From the NCBI GenBank assembly GCA_903822435.1, contig CAIJPE010000361.1, positions 1-49,961 of the forward strand: 49,961 nucleotides of DNA, read 5' to 3'. The notes under the pieces are model-generated. The model did no database searches, was not told where the DNA came from, and was given only the letters and a program-made list of their open reading frames with translations. The stretch comes from an uncultured beta proteobacterium. Lineage in GTDB: Bacteria > Pseudomonadota > Gammaproteobacteria > Burkholderiales > Burkholderiaceae_C. This document shows positions 27,319-37,243 of this stretch, piece by piece (position 1 is the stretch's first letter; each line of letters starts with the position of its first letter). The position numbers were made by a program, and so were the translations under genes.

Positions 27319-29598
27319 ATGCTGAGCTGGCTCAAGCTGAACCGGCCGCGCCCCGCGGCCGCCCCGACGCACGCGGCCGAAGCGGCCGTTGCGAGCCTGC
27401 CTGCACCTGCGGCCGACACCTCCACGCCCCTGCAGCTCTACAGAGGCGGACGGCACGAGGCCGCCAGCCAGGCCGCCCTTGCGCTGCTGCAAGCCGATGC
27501 ACAAGCCCCCGAAGCGCGGCTGGTGCAGGCCCTGCTGGCCCTGGACGCCGGGCGCCACCTGGAGGCGCTGCGCCAGATCGAAGCGCTGCAAGCCCTGATG
27601 CCGGGCTCGGCCGATGCCGCCCTGGCGCTGGGCAGGGCGCTGACTGCGCTGGGCCGCAAGCCCGCAGCCGCGGCAGCCCTGCAGCAGGCGCAGGCGCTGG
27701 ACCCCGCCCGTGGAGAAGCGGCCATGCACCTGGGGCTGCTGGCACTGTCGGGCGGGCGCGGCGACGAGGCTTTGCAGCACCTGCAGGCCGCCGTGCGAAC
27801 CGAGCCGCACCTGGGCGAAGCGCACGGCCACCTGGGCGACCTGCTGCGCGAGCGCAACCGCCCGGACGATGCCGAGCGCCACTACCGGCAGGCCGTGGCT
27901 GCCCGGCCCGACCTGGCGTCGGTGCTGGCCAACCTGGGGGCGCTGCTGAAGGACCGACAGCGGCCTACCGAGGCCGCCGTGTTCCTGGCGCAGGCGCTGG
28001 CCCTGCGGCCCGGGTTGGCGCCGGCCTTGTTCAACCTGGGGATGGTGCACATCCAGCAGCGGCGCTGGGCCGACGCTGCCGCGCAGTTCCGACGCTACGG
28101 CCAGGCCGCGCCCAAGGACGCCGATGCGCCGTACTGGCTGGGCAACGCGTTGATGGGTACGGGCGACGCGGCTGGTGCGCGCAAGGCCTACCAGGCCGCC
28201 GTGCGGCTGAGCGACGGCCACCTGCAGGCCCGCTGGGGCCTGGCCATGGCGCAACTGCCGGCCCTGCCCCAAACCGAGGCCGAGCAGGCCGCTGGCCCCA
28301 AGGCCTTCGAGCGCGAGGTGATGCAGCTCAAGACCTGGTACCGCAGCCACCCGGGTGCCGAGGGCTTCCTGGCGGTGGGCGCGCAACAGCCCTACTACCT
28401 GGCCTACGTGCCCCGCAACCACAGGGCCGTTCTGGGCTCGTACGGCAGCCTGTGCACCACGCTGATGGCCGGCTGGGCTCGCAAGGTGGGTGTGCCGGCG
28501 CCGGCGCCCGCAGCGCCTGCGGGGCGCCGCAAGGTGGGGATCGTCTCGGGCCATATCCACGGCCATTCGGTGTGGCACGCCCTGCTGCGCGGGTGGGTCG
28601 AGCACCTGCCTGCGGCGCAGTTCGACCTGCAGATCTTCTACACGGGCACCGTGCGCGACGCCGAGACCGAATGGGCTCTGCGCAAGGTCACCCGCCTGCA
28701 CCAGGGCGCGGGTGACTGGCGGGCCTGGGCCAAGACCCTGAGCGATGCCCGCTGCGACGTGCTGATCTACCCCGAGGTGGGCATGGACGCCACCACGCTG
28801 CGCCTGGCCAGCCTGCGCCTGGCCCGCGTGCAGCTGGGCAGTTGGGGACACCCGCTGAGCACCGGCCTGCCCACCATGGACGGCTACCTCAGTGCCCAGG
28901 CCTTCGAGCCAGCCGACGAGGCGGCGCACTACACCGAGCGGCTGCTGGCCCTGCCCCGCCTGGGCTGCTGCTACCGGCCGTACCAGACGCCCCCCGTGCG
29001 GCCGGACCTGTCGGCGCACGGCATCGCCGCCGGTGACCGCCTGCTGCTGTGCGCCGGCACGCCCTTCAAGTACGCGCCGGCTGAAGACACGCTGTGGGCC
29101 GAGGTGGCTCGGCGCTGCAGCCCCTGCAAGCTGGTCTTCTTCCGCCAGGCCGAGGGCACCATGGCCGAGCTCCTGGCGCAGCGCCTGCGCACGGCCTTCG
29201 AGGCTGCAGGCGTGTCCTTCGACGACACCGTGCGCTTCGTGCCCTGGCAGACGCAGGCCGCCTTCTTCGGCCTGCTGGACCGCGCCGATGCCTACCTGGA
29301 TACGGTGGGCTTTTCCGGCTTCAACACGGCCATGCAGGCCATCGAGCGCGGCACCCCCGTGGTGGCCTGGGAGGGCGCCTTCCTGCGAGGGCGATTCGCC
29401 AGCGGCATCCTGCAGCAGATCGGCCTGGACGAATGGGTGGCCGACACCCATGCCGGGTACGCAGAACGGGCCGAACGCCTGTGCGCGGACGCGGCACTTC
29501 GCCAGCGGGTGCGCAGCCAGATTGCCGCACAGCGAAGCAGCCTGTACGACGACCGTCCCAGCGTGGCCGCACTGGCTGCGCAATTGCAAGCGCTGTAG
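27319..29598 (+). CDS. TPR protein with O-GlcNAc-transferase-like (SPINDLY/GT41) C-terminal domain
   Basis: A 759-residue protein. Residues about 35-330 are tandem tetratricopeptide repeats (for example EAHGHLGDLLRERNRPDDAERHYRQAV, ASVLANLGALLKDRQRPTEAAVFLAQAL, PALFNLGMVHIQQRRWADAAAQFRRYG). Residues about 400-755 form a GT41-like domain: KVGIVSGHIHGHSVWHALLRGW carries the conserved histidine region, ARVQLGSWGHPLSTGLPTMDGYLS matches the acceptor/donor loop of OGT-like enzymes, and DAYLDTVGFSGFNTAMQAIERGTPVVAWEG is the UDP-sugar binding end. It may transfer a sugar to a protein in the cytoplasm; the acceptor is unknown and no flagellin or adhesin is adjacent. A GGAG site lies about 7 bases before the ATG. 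Confidence 0.82.
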   Translation: MLSWLKLNRPRPAAAPTHAAEAAVASLPAPAADTSTPLQLYRGGRHEAASQAALALLQADAQAPEARLVQALLALDAGRHLEALRQIEALQALMPGSADAALALGRALTALGRKPAAAAALQQAQALDPARGEAAMHLGLLALSGGRGDEALQHLQAAVRTEPHLGEAHGHLGDLLRERNRPDDAERHYRQAVAARPDLASVLANLGALLKDRQRPTEAAVFLAQALALRPGLAPALFNLGMVHIQQRRWADAAAQFRRYGQAAPKDADAPYWLGNALMGTGDAAGARKAYQAAVRLSDGHLQARWGLAMAQLPALPQTEAEQAAGPKAFEREVMQLKTWYRSHPGAEGFLAVGAQQPYYLAYVPRNHRAVLGSYGSLCTTLMAGWARKVGVPAPAPAAPAGRRKVGIVSGHIHGHSVWHALLRGWVEHLPAAQFDLQIFYTGTVRDAETEWALRKVTRLHQGAGDWRAWAKTLSDARCDVLIYPEVGMDATTLRLASLRLARVQLGSWGHPLSTGLPTMDGYLSAQAFEPADEAAHYTERLLALPRLGCCYRPYQTPPVRPDLSAHGIAAGDRLLLCAGTPFKYAPAEDTLWAEVARRCSPCKLVFFRQAEGTMAELLAQRLRTAFEAAGVSFDDTVRFVPWQTQAAFFGLLDRADAYLDTVGFSGFNTAMQAIERGTPVVAWEGAFLRGRFASGILQQIGLDEWVADTHAGYAERAERLCADAALRQRVRSQIAAQRSSLYDDRPSVAALAAQLQAL

Positions 29599-29662
29599 AC
29601 CGCAGGGCCGCTCGGCGCGATGATATGAGTCGGGTCCGCACCGTGCGCGAAGGAGGCCACCC

Positions 29663-31042
29663 ATGCCGGCAGAACCGTTTGATGCCATCGTCGTCGGGGC
29701 TGGGCAGGCGGGGCCGGCCATCGCCGCGCGCTGCAGTGACGAGGGCCTGCGCACCGCGCTGATCGAGCGGGGCCACTTCGGCGGCACCTGCGTGAACGTC
29801 GGCTGCATTCCCACCAAGACGCTGGTGGCCAGCGCGCGGGCGGTGCACATGGCCCGCCGAGGGGCTCAATTCGGCTTCGAGGCGGGTGCGGTCCGCGTCG
29901 ACATGGCGCGGGTCAAGGCGCGCAAGGCAGCCATCGTGGCCCAGTCGCGGGAGGGGGTGGAAACCTGGGTGCGCGGCCTGGAGCGCACCGAAGTCATCGT
30001 GGGCGAGGCCCGCTTCACCGCTCCCGGGACGCTGCAGGTGGGCAGCCACAAGCTCGCCGCGCCGCGCATCTTCCTCGACGTAGGCGGGCGCTCGGTGCGG
30101 CCGGATCTGCCCGGCATCGGCAGCGTGCCCACGCTGGACAACGAATCCATCCTGGAACTGTCCGAGGTGCCCGAACACCTCGTGATCATCGGCGGCAGCT
30201 ATATCGGCCTGGAGTTCGCGCAGATGATGCGGCGGTTCGGCGCCGAGGTGACGGTGGTCGAACGCGCCACGCGCCTGCTGCCCCGCGAAGACGCCGACGT
30301 GTCCGACGGCATCCGGGCCATCCTGCAGGCCGAAGGCGTGCGCTTTGCCATGGGTACCGAGTGCATGGCGCTATCACGCGCGGGTGGGCGGATCGTGGTG
30401 GGCGGCGCCTGCGGAGGCGAACAGCCGTCGATCTCGGGCAGCCACCTGCTGCTGGCCGTGGGCCGTCGGCCCAACACCGACGGCCTGGGGCTGGAGGCCG
30501 CCGGTATCCAGGCGGACGAGCGCGGCTACATCACCGTGGACGACCAGTGCCGAACCACGGCCGAAGGCGTGTGGGCCGTGGGCGATTGCAACGGGCGCGG
30601 GGCCTTCACGCATACATCCTGGAACGACCACGAGATCGTGGTCGCCAACCTCTTCGACCACGATCCGCGCCGCATCTCCGACCGCATCCCCTGCTACGCC
30701 CTGTTCATCGACCCCGCCCTGGGCCGCGTGGGCCTGACCGAGACCCAGGCCCTGGCCACCGGCCACCCCGTGCTGGGCGCCCGCATGCCCATGCAGCGCG
30801 TGGGCAGGGCCCGCGAGTCCGGCGAGACCCAGGGCTTCATGAAGGTGATGGTGGATGCCCGCAGCAAGCTCATCCTGGGCGCGGCCATCCTCGGGCACAA
30901 CGGCGATGAGGTCGTGCACGCCTTTCTGGACCTGATGGCGGCCCGCCAGCCCTACACCGTGATGTCGCGCGCCGTGCACATCCACCCGACGGTGTCGGAG
31001 CTGCTGCCCACCCTGCTGCAGCAGTTGAAGCCGCTGAACTGA
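29663..31042 (+). CDS. FAD-containing pyridine nucleotide-disulfide oxidoreductase
   Basis: A 459-residue flavoprotein with the class I disulfide reductase plan. The FAD motif is VVGAGQAGPAIAAR (residues 11-23), the redox-active pair is C43 and C48 in GTCVNVGC, the NAD(P)H motif is VIIGGSYIGLEFAQMM, the second FAD contact is VWAVGDCNGRGAFTHTS, and the C-terminal dimer domain carries the catalytic His-Glu pair in HIHPTVSE (around 437-445). It resembles mercuric reductase and dihydrolipoamide dehydrogenase but has no N-terminal HMA domain or C-terminal cysteine pair, so a mercury role is unlikely. Substrate unknown. A strong AAGGAGG site precedes the ATG. It converges on the ABC permease gene with a 28-base gap. 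Confidence 0.85.
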   Translation: MPAEPFDAIVVGAGQAGPAIAARCSDEGLRTALIERGHFGGTCVNVGCIPTKTLVASARAVHMARRGAQFGFEAGAVRVDMARVKARKAAIVAQSREGVETWVRGLERTEVIVGEARFTAPGTLQVGSHKLAAPRIFLDVGGRSVRPDLPGIGSVPTLDNESILELSEVPEHLVIIGGSYIGLEFAQMMRRFGAEVTVVERATRLLPREDADVSDGIRAILQAEGVRFAMGTECMALSRAGGRIVVGGACGGEQPSISGSHLLLAVGRRPNTDGLGLEAAGIQADERGYITVDDQCRTTAEGVWAVGDCNGRGAFTHTSWNDHEIVVANLFDHDPRRISDRIPCYALFIDPALGRVGLTETQALATGHPVLGARMPMQRVGRARESGETQGFMKVMVDARSKLILGAAILGHNGDEVVHAFLDLMAARQPYTVMSRAVHIHPTVSELLPTLLQQLKPLN

Positions 31043-31070
31043 GGGGCAGCCACCATCGGGGCGCCGGCCC

Positions 31071-31832
31071 TCAAGCCTTCAGGCGGTAGCCGGTCTTGAA
31101 GATCCAGGCCACCACCGCTAGCGACGCCGCCAGGAACAGCCCCGTCATGCCCAGGCTGAAAGCCAGGCTCACGTCGGCGTGGCCATAGAAGCTCCAGCGG
31201 AATCCACTGATCAGGTACACCACCGGGTTGAACAGCGCCACCGTCTGCCACACCGGGGGCAGCATGTCGATGGAGTAGAAGCTGCCGCCCAGGAAGGTCA
31301 AGGGCGTGATGATCAGCAGGGGCACCACCTGCAGCTTTTCGAAGTTGTCGGCCCAGATGCCGATGATGAACCCCACCAGGCTGAAGGTGACCGCCGTGAG
31401 CACCAGGAACACCAGCATCCACACCGGGTGCTCCACCCTCAGCGGCACGAACAGGCCCGCGGTGGCCAGGATGATCAACCCCAGCACGATCGACTTCGTG
31501 GCCGCCGCGCCCACATAGCTCAGCACGATTTCGATGGCCGAGATGGGCGCGGACAGGATCTCGTAGATCGTGCCCGTGAAGCGCGGAAAGAAGATGCCGA
31601 AGGACGCGTTGGAAATGCTCTGCGTGAGCAACGACAGCATGATCAGCCCCGGCACGATGAACGCCCCGTAGCTCACGCCACCCACCTGCGGGATGCGCGA
31701 ACCGATGGCCGCCCCGAAGACGATGAAGTAGAGCGATGTGGACACCACCGGCGAGACGATGCTCTGCATCAGCGTGCGCCGGGTGCGGGCCATCTCGAAG
31801 CCGTAGATCGCGCGGACCCCATGCAGGTTCAT
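31071..31832 (-). CDS. ABC-2 type exporter permease, YadH-like
   Basis: A 253-residue inner-membrane protein with six hydrophobic segments and an ABC-2 permease architecture ([40 protein letters not shown] at the N-terminus, [28 protein letters not shown] in the coupling region, [20 protein letters not shown] near TM5). Length and motifs match YadH. The start ATG overlaps the stop of the ATP-binding gene as ATGA. Together they form a two-gene exporter of unknown substrate. Confidence 0.88.
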   Translation of the reverse strand: MNLHGVRAIYGFEMARTRRTLMQSIVSPVVSTSLYFIVFGAAIGSRIPQVGGVSYGAFIVPGLIMLSLLTQSISNASFGIFFPRFTGTIYEILSAPISAIEIVLSYVGAAATKSIVLGLIILATAGLFVPLRVEHPVWMLVFLVLTAVTFSLVGFIIGIWADNFEKLQVVPLLIITPLTFLGGSFYSIDMLPPVWQTVALFNPVVYLISGFRWSFYGHADVSLAFSLGMTGLFLAASLAVVAWIFKTGYRLKA

Positions 31833-32755
31833 GCGGCCTCCTTGAGCAGGCCCACGAAGATGTCTTCGAGCGAGCTCTGCGTGGTGCGCAGGTCTTTCAC
31901 GCGCACCCCGGCGTCGCCCAGGCGCTGCATGAAGCCGGCCATGTCCAGCTCACCGCTGCGGGCGTCGTAGATGTAGTGCAACTCGCGGCCATCGGGCGAC
32001 AGGCTCAGGCCGTAATCCGCCAGGCTGCCCGGCACCTGCCTCAAGGGCTGCTGAAGCTGCAGGCTGAGCTGCTTCTTGCCCAGCTTGCGCATGAGCTCGT
32101 TCTTTTCCTCGACCAGGATGATGCGGCCCTTGCGGATGACCCCCACGCGGTCGGCCATTTCCTCGGCCTCTTCGATGTAGTGCGTGGTCAGGATGATGGT
32201 GACCCCGTCGTCCCGCAACTGGCGCACCAGCTGCCACATGTCGCGGCGCAGTTCCACGTCCACGCCGGCCGAAGGTTCGTCCAGGAACAGCACCCGTGGC
32301 TCGTGAGACAGCGCTTTGGCGATCAGCACCCGCCGCTTCATGCCGCCGGACAGGGTCATGATCTTGTTGTTCCGCTTCTCCCACAGCGAAAGCGACTTGA
32401 GCACGCGTTCGATGTGCGCCGGGTCGGGGGACTTGCCGAACAGACCGCGGCTGAGCGAGACGGTGGCCCACACGGTCTCGAAGGCATCGCTGGTGAGCTC
32501 CTGCGGCACCAGGCCGACCAGTTCGCGGGCCGCCCGGTAGTCGCGCACGGTGTCGTGGCCGTCCACGACGACGCTGCCGCTGCTGGCCCGCACGATGCCG
32601 CAGGCCACGCCAATGAGGGTGGTCTTGCCCGCACCGTTGGGGCCCAGCAGCGCAAAGATCTCGCCGCGCTGGATCTCGAGGTTGATGTCGTCCAGCGCCT
32701 GCTGCCCGGAGGCGTAGGTCTTGGACAGGTGCGAGACGCTCAGGATGCAGGGCAT
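31829..32755 (-). CDS. ABC exporter ATP-binding protein, YadG-like
   Basis: A 308-residue ATPase. Walker A is GPNGAGKTT (about 38-46), the Q-loop is LVPQEL, the signature is LSGGM in [21 protein letters not shown], Walker B is VLFLDEP and the switch histidine is in [14 protein letters not shown]. The C-terminal extension (about 220-308) matches YadG in length and pattern ([13 protein letters not shown]). It overlaps the permease gene by 4 bases. It lies 74 bases downstream of the large regulator gene, in a gap with no clear signal. Confidence 0.9.
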   Translation of the reverse strand: MPCILSVSHLSKTYASGQQALDDINLEIQRGEIFALLGPNGAGKTTLIGVACGIVRASSGSVVVDGHDTVRDYRAARELVGLVPQELTSDAFETVWATVSLSRGLFGKSPDPAHIERVLKSLSLWEKRNNKIMTLSGGMKRRVLIAKALSHEPRVLFLDEPSAGVDVELRRDMWQLVRQLRDDGVTIILTTHYIEEAEEMADRVGVIRKGRIILVEEKNELMRKLGKKQLSLQLQQPLRQVPGSLADYGLSLSPDGRELHYIYDARSGELDMAGFMQRLGDAGVRVKDLRTTQSSLEDIFVGLLKEAA

Positions 32756-32829
32756 GACCCGGAGAATAGGCCACCCCGGGCCGAGGGGCCGCAGCGGGCC
32801 GGCAATGGCCCTCGGCGGACGCTTGTCGG

Positions 32830-35127
32830 CTACTGTGGCAAGGCGCGCGGCAGCCAGGAATCGCTGACCAGCACAGCCAGGTCGGGGCCCGGCGCAAGGC
32901 CCCCTCGATAGGCCAGCAAGAGGGCCTCGTGGCAGGCCGGGACCGCACCGGCATGGGCTTGCAGCGCGGCCTTCTGCAGGTCGGCCGCTTCGGCCCAGCG
33001 GCCCTGGGACTGCAGCCAGCGCGCCCGCACGGCCATGCCTGCGGGCATCTGCGAAGCCCAGGCACCCGCCGCCGCCATCAGTGCCAGGGCCTTGTCGGCC
33101 CGTCCGGCCTCCAGGTGCAGCCAGGCTGCGTCCAGGCGGGCGGTGCCGTGCAACCGGCCGGGCGGCGCCTTTTCGACCAGACCCAGCAACAGTTCCAGGG
33201 CCCGCTCGGGTTCACCCTCCGCACAGGCTCGAGCTGCCGCGACGTGCAACGTCTGCGCGCGCGAAGCCGCCCCGGCGGGCATGCCCATCCAACTGTCCTG
33301 CGTGGGCATCAACGAATGGGCCGCCGAGTGATTCCCGGCCACGCTCTCCAGCCTGGACAGCAGCGCCAGCCACAGGCCCATCGGGGCCGGCCCGGCGGAG
33401 GCACTCAGGCAGGCCACTGCAAAGCTCAGAAGCTGGCGCGCCGAATCGGCATCGCCGCGGCTCAATGCCCCGCACGCCCGCACCGCCAGCAGGTGTGCCC
33501 GGGAGCGGGCGTCATCGGGGTCGACGGAGCCGAAGGCCTCCTGGATGCGTTGCAGCATCGGCAGCGCCCCGTGCTCTGCGTGAACGCACGCCAGGACCGA
33601 CAACAGCTCGCACGGGCGCTGCGGGGCCGGCAGGGCCTCGATCATGTCCAGTGCCTCGGCCGCGTGCGCCTGCGCGGCTTGCGCGCGGCCCAGCTCATGC
33701 GCCACCACGGCCATCAGGCCCACCGAGCGAGCCAGCACGGCCGGCGCAACCACGGCGCGCTGGATGCGCAGTGCCTCGTTCAGGTGGCCCTCGGCGGCGG
33801 CCATGTCACCGCTGACCAGGTCGATCTGGGCCTGGCTTTGCAGGGCCTGCGCCAGCAAGCCCGGCTGCCCGGCGACGCGGCATTGGGCCACGGCCTCATG
33901 CAGCCAGGTGCGGGCATGGACCCAGCTCTCGCACGCTGCGGCACACAGGCCGGCCCGGATGCGCAGCGACAGGGCCCAGGGTTCGAGACGGAACCGCGCG
34001 GCCAGCGCCAGCGCGGCCCCACCGTAGCTGCGGCCGGACTCTCGTTCATCGGCGCGCTGCCCATGGGCAGCGGCGCGTTGCAGGAGCAGGCAGGTCTCGG
34101 CTTGGGTGCGCAGGTCGCCCCGGGCTTCAGCCAAGGCCAGCAGCGCCTGGCCCTGGGCGAGGTCTTGCGGCAGCCTCAGCGCCACCGAGCAGCGCAATTG
34201 CCACCACAGCGCAGCCACGGCCTCGGGCTCGGCCTGGCGCACGACTTCGAAGGCCTGCATCGCCGCCCGCCAGCGGTGGGCAGCGGCCAGTTGCACTCCC
34301 CGCGCGTAGGCCTGGTTGATGAAGGGGTCGTGCGAGAGCATTGGCAGCCCCGGTTGCGGCGGTGCCGCGCCCGGCTGTAATGCCGCCAGGATGGCTGCGG
34401 CCAGGGCTGGCAGCAGCGCCAAGCCATCTTCGGCGCGAAGCTCGCCGGCCACCACACTGCCGGAGGCGCCGTACAGGCTGTAGGCCAGGACCACGGACGA
34501 GCCGCTGCGCGCCCAGCTCAAGTGCAGCACCTGGTCCAGCGCAAAGGCCTTGCGGGCCCTGTGAGCATGCTCTTCGGCGGCCTGCGTGCGCACCGGCATG
34601 CGCAGCGCCGCATTCAGCGCTTGCACCGTCACGATCGAGAGGCCGGGCACCGACCACAAGGCGTGGGCCAGCAGGGCCGGCACGCCGAGCTCGGCCCACT
34701 CGGGCATGGCGCGCAGGCCTTCGCCCACGCACGGCAGCAAACCCAATCGCACGGTGGACTCGGGATGCTGCGCCTCGGGCTGCGCCGACACGAACAGCCG
34801 GGTGGTGCCGCTGCGGGCGTCCGTGAAACGGTAGCCGACACTGTGAACGCTCTGGATCCACTCCGGCTGCGCCTGCGTGTCGCCGATGGCGCGGCGGGCC
34901 AGCATCACCGTGCTGGCGAGCAGGCTGTCGCTCACGGGCTCGCCGCCCCAGACGGCCTGCACCAACTCACCCTTGGAAACGATGCGATGGCGTTCGCGCC
35001 ACAGCACGGCCAGCAATTCGAAGGAGGGGTCGGGCAAAGCCTGCAACTCACCGCCCAGGAAGACCTGGCGGTCCGTGACGCTGAGCTCGCAGCGCCCAAA
35101 CCGGATGGCAGATTCATGGTTGTGCAT
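32830..35127 (-). CDS. HilA-like transcriptional regulator: OmpR-type winged helix plus TPR-like repeats
   Basis: A 765-residue protein without membrane segments. Residues 1 to about 100 form an OmpR/ToxR-type winged helix: [19 protein letters not shown], then [26 protein letters not shown], then the recognition-helix region [16 protein letters not shown] and the wing HSVGYRF. The remaining 650 residues are Ala/Leu-rich helical repeats of TPR type (for example [65 protein letters not shown]). This architecture is that of Salmonella HilA, activator of a type III secretion island, and the gene lies at the end of such a cluster, so control of it is a reasonable inference. An upstream start at 35160 is possible; the ATG at 35127 puts the winged helix at the very N-terminus. 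Confidence 0.78.
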   Translation of the reverse strand: MHNHESAIRFGRCELSVTDRQVFLGGELQALPDPSFELLAVLWRERHRIVSKGELVQAVWGGEPVSDSLLASTVMLARRAIGDTQAQPEWIQSVHSVGYRFTDARSGTTRLFVSAQPEAQHPESTVRLGLLPCVGEGLRAMPEWAELGVPALLAHALWSVPGLSIVTVQALNAALRMPVRTQAAEEHAHRARKAFALDQVLHLSWARSGSSVVLAYSLYGASGSVVAGELRAEDGLALLPALAAAILAALQPGAAPPQPGLPMLSHDPFINQAYARGVQLAAAHRWRAAMQAFEVVRQAEPEAVAALWWQLRCSVALRLPQDLAQGQALLALAEARGDLRTQAETCLLLQRAAAHGQRADERESGRSYGGAALALAARFRLEPWALSLRIRAGLCAAACESWVHARTWLHEAVAQCRVAGQPGLLAQALQSQAQIDLVSGDMAAAEGHLNEALRIQRAVVAPAVLARSVGLMAVVAHELGRAQAAQAHAAEALDMIEALPAPQRPCELLSVLACVHAEHGALPMLQRIQEAFGSVDPDDARSRAHLLAVRACGALSRGDADSARQLLSFAVACLSASAGPAPMGLWLALLSRLESVAGNHSAAHSLMPTQDSWMGMPAGAASRAQTLHVAAARACAEGEPERALELLLGLVEKAPPGRLHGTARLDAAWLHLEAGRADKALALMAAAGAWASQMPAGMAVRARWLQSQGRWAEAADLQKAALQAHAGAVPACHEALLLAYRGGLAPGPDLAVLVSDSWLPRALPQ

Positions 35128-35271
35128 GGCACCGGGCTCGTGGTGTCCGCCTGACTGCACGGCTTGTCCGGCGGGTTATACCGCGGATTCGCCAGTGACA
35201 GGGAGGGTGTCGACACGGAAGCGGACGCAGCAGCCCCGAGCTGCCGCAACCGCCTCCGGCGTGCCAGCCGC

Positions 35272-36018
35272 CTATTGCCGACGGGCCATGGCGGCCATGC
35301 CCTCGCCCAGGGTCTTCATCGCCGTGGAGTAGGTCGTCTGCAGCAGGTTGAACTCCTGTCCGGTGGCCTGGAACTCGGTGTTCAGGCGTTGCGATTCGGC
35401 CGCGTCCAGCAGCTGCTGTGCGCGCCCTGCGTCGTCCGGGGGCGCCGTGCCGTCAGAGGTGGCCCCGCGGCTGCGGCTCGACAGGTCCTGGATCTGCTGA
35501 CTGAGCTCGACCATGCGCGAAGCCTTCTGACCCAGCACGGCGCCCATGGCTCGGGCGATGGCCAGCATCCAGCTTCCGCCGCCCGGCCGGGTGGCCACGC
35601 CGCCGTCGCCCCCACTTGCTTCAGCCTGCAGTTGCTGTCGCGTGGACTGCACGATGGCGTCGCCCAGCTCGGCACTGAAGGCCCGCAAGGCGTCCCCGCA
35701 ATTCGCCTGCGCGGCCTGGGTCTGGGCCTGGGCCTGCGTGCTTTGCGGGCCCTCCCACGCCGTAACCGTGGCCGCTGCCTGGGCCTGCAAGGCACCGGAC
35801 ACGAAGCCGGGCAGGCCGTCTTCGCGCTGCAGGCGCTGCAAGGCGCCCTGCAGCGCGTCGGCCACGGCCTGCTGCACCAGCGGCTGCGCCGCTGCGCCCG
35901 TGAACGCGCTGGCCGTGCCCTGGCCGTCGAGACCATGCCATGCGCCCGCCCAGGCGCCCTCCACGGCCTGGCGGCTGGCCATGACATCGCCCCAGACACC
36001 CCCGAAAAATCCCGACAT
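35272..36018 (-). CDS. candidate type III secreted protein (translocon/filament-like), unrecognised
   Basis: A 248-residue Ala/Gln-rich helical protein that I cannot assign to a named family. It has no classical signal peptide. The middle is low-complexity Gln/Ala coiled-coil-like sequence (QSTQAQAQTQAAQAN), followed by an amphipathic segment (SWMLAIARAMGAVLGQKASRMVELSQQIQDLSS). The C-terminus EFNLLQTTYSTAMKTLGEGM..MARR resembles the C-terminal helices of T3SS needle, filament or translocon proteins and that of the sctF-like protein in this cluster. AGGAG at 36026-36030 is 7 bases from the ATG at 36018 and only 1 base from the ATG at 36024, which decides the start. It lies between sctT and the HilA-like regulator gene, 121 bases after sctT. 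Confidence 0.65.
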   Translation of the reverse strand: MSGFFGGVWGDVMASRQAVEGAWAGAWHGLDGQGTASAFTGAAAQPLVQQAVADALQGALQRLQREDGLPGFVSGALQAQAAATVTAWEGPQSTQAQAQTQAAQANCGDALRAFSAELGDAIVQSTRQQLQAEASGGDGGVATRPGGGSWMLAIARAMGAVLGQKASRMVELSQQIQDLSSRSRGATSDGTAPPDDAGRAQQLLDAAESQRLNTEFQATGQEFNLLQTTYSTAMKTLGEGMAAMARRQ

Positions 36019-36139
36019 CTGCATGCTCCTGGTGATGGCCCCGATGCCGGAGCCCGGTGACGCGGCACGCGGCCGCTGGAAGTGCCCATTGCAAGGCAGA
36101 CGGGGCGCCTAGGCCAGTTGCCGCGCACCCCAGGTGGGG

Positions 36140-36952
36140 CTAGCCCTGTCCTGCCCAGGCCCGCCCGAGGTCGGGCAACAAGGACTGGATGCGATCGGCC
36201 AAGGCGCCCTCGAATCCCTGGCCCAGGGCACCCAGCAGCATCAGCCATACCGCCACCGCGGCCCAGGCCTTGAGCGAAGCGCTCAGCGCAATCAGCGGCA
36301 AGTGCGGCGCAAAGCGATTGACCAGGCCCAGCACCAGGTCGACGGCAAACAGCACCACCAGCACCGGTGCGGCCAGCAGCAACGACCGGGCCGAGCCATC
36401 GGCCCACCACGCCTGGAAGACCCCCAGGCCCTCGGGCAGCGGCTGCCAGACCCATCGCCCGACGGGCCAGACGCGAAAGCTGTCCACCAGCACCCGAACG
36501 AAGGCACCCAGCCCGCCGCAAGCCATGAACCAGCAGGCGGCCAGCCGTCCCAGCAAGGCACCCGAAGGGCCGCTGGACGCGCCGGAAGCGACGTCCTGCA
36601 GATGCGACAGGTTCAGGCCGACCTTGGCATCGACGATCTCGCCGGCCGCCACGAAGGCCCACAGGAAGCTGGCCAGGCCGAGGCCCAGGCCCAGGCCCAA
36701 CGTGGCCTCCTGTGCCGCCAGCACCAGCCAGAAGAGCCCCTGGGCACCGCCCATCCAGCCGGCCGGTTGCAGCGCGAGGGCCAGGGCGCCCAGCGACAGG
36801 AAGAGCCCGTTTCGCACCATCGGCGGCACGGCCTCGGGCGCCAGGATCGGCAACAGCAGGCAGGCCACCGCGGGCCGCAAGCTGCACAGGCCGGCCTGCA
36901 AGGCTGCGTCGGCCCACCAGCCGGCATCGGGCCAGCCTGCCACGCCCGGCAC
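36140..36952 (-). CDS. sctT: type III secretion export apparatus protein SctT
   Basis: A 270-residue polytopic membrane protein of the SctT (YscT/SpaR/FliR) family, part of the R-S-T export gate. Family features are the N-terminal SLRPAVACLLLPILAPEAVPPMVRNGLFLSLG, the central GLGLGLASFLWAFVAAGEIVDAKVGLNLSHL and a C-terminal region with PVLVVLFAVDLVLGLVNRFAPHLPLIALSASLKAW, typical of SctT/FliR. The start is a GTG at 36952, four bases after the sctS stop. It is the last gene of the apparatus operon. sctU normally follows sctT but is absent here. Confidence 0.9.
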   Translation of the reverse strand: MPGVAGWPDAGWWADAALQAGLCSLRPAVACLLLPILAPEAVPPMVRNGLFLSLGALALALQPAGWMGGAQGLFWLVLAAQEATLGLGLGLGLASFLWAFVAAGEIVDAKVGLNLSHLQDVASGASSGPSGALLGRLAACWFMACGGLGAFVRVLVDSFRVWPVGRWVWQPLPEGLGVFQAWWADGSARSLLLAAPVLVVLFAVDLVLGLVNRFAPHLPLIALSASLKAWAAVAVWLMLLGALGQGFEGALADRIQSLLPDLGRAWAGQG

Positions 36953-36956
36953 CGGC

Positions 36957-37229
36957 TCAGCGCGCCGAGGAGCTGGGCATGCTGCCCAGCACCCGGTCGG
37001 TGTACTGCAGCAAGGTACCCCCGAAGGTCGATGCCATGGCCGACAGCGTGAGCACGACGACCAGCAGCTTCAGCGCGTAAGGAAAGGTCTGCTCCTGCAC
37101 CTGCGTGGCGGCCTGCAGGATGGCCACGATCAGCCCCACCAGCGCCGCCGCGGCCACGGGGGGGCCGGACAGGCAAAGCACCAACCAGAGGGCCTGTCCG
37201 ACGAATTGAGTGGCTTCGGTCTGCGACAT
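36957..37229 (-). CDS. sctS: type III secretion export apparatus protein SctS
   Basis: A 90-residue protein with two transmembrane helices, the normal SctS/FliQ size. It shows the family pattern QALWLVLCLSGPPVAAAALVGLIVAILQAATQVQEQT followed by FPYALKLLVVVLTLSAMASTFGGTLLQYT, with the QxQEQT turn between the helices. It begins 14 bases after sctR and ends 4 bases before sctT. Longer in-frame upstream sequence lies within sctR and was discarded. Confidence 0.93.
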   Translation of the reverse strand: MSQTEATQFVGQALWLVLCLSGPPVAAAALVGLIVAILQAATQVQEQTFPYALKLLVVVLTLSAMASTFGGTLLQYTDRVLGSMPSSSAR

Positions 37230-37243
37230 GCCGGCCCCGCCTT

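Noticed and set aside
25213..29850. Very long minus-strand open frame (1545 codons) across dppF, zwf and the TPR gene
   Set aside because: It is antisense to three well-identified genes; its translation is a His/Gln/Arg/Gly-rich shadow typical of high-GC DNA.
29663..31042. Mercuric reductase (merA)
   Set aside because: No N-terminal HMA domain, no C-terminal cysteine pair and no other mer genes nearby.
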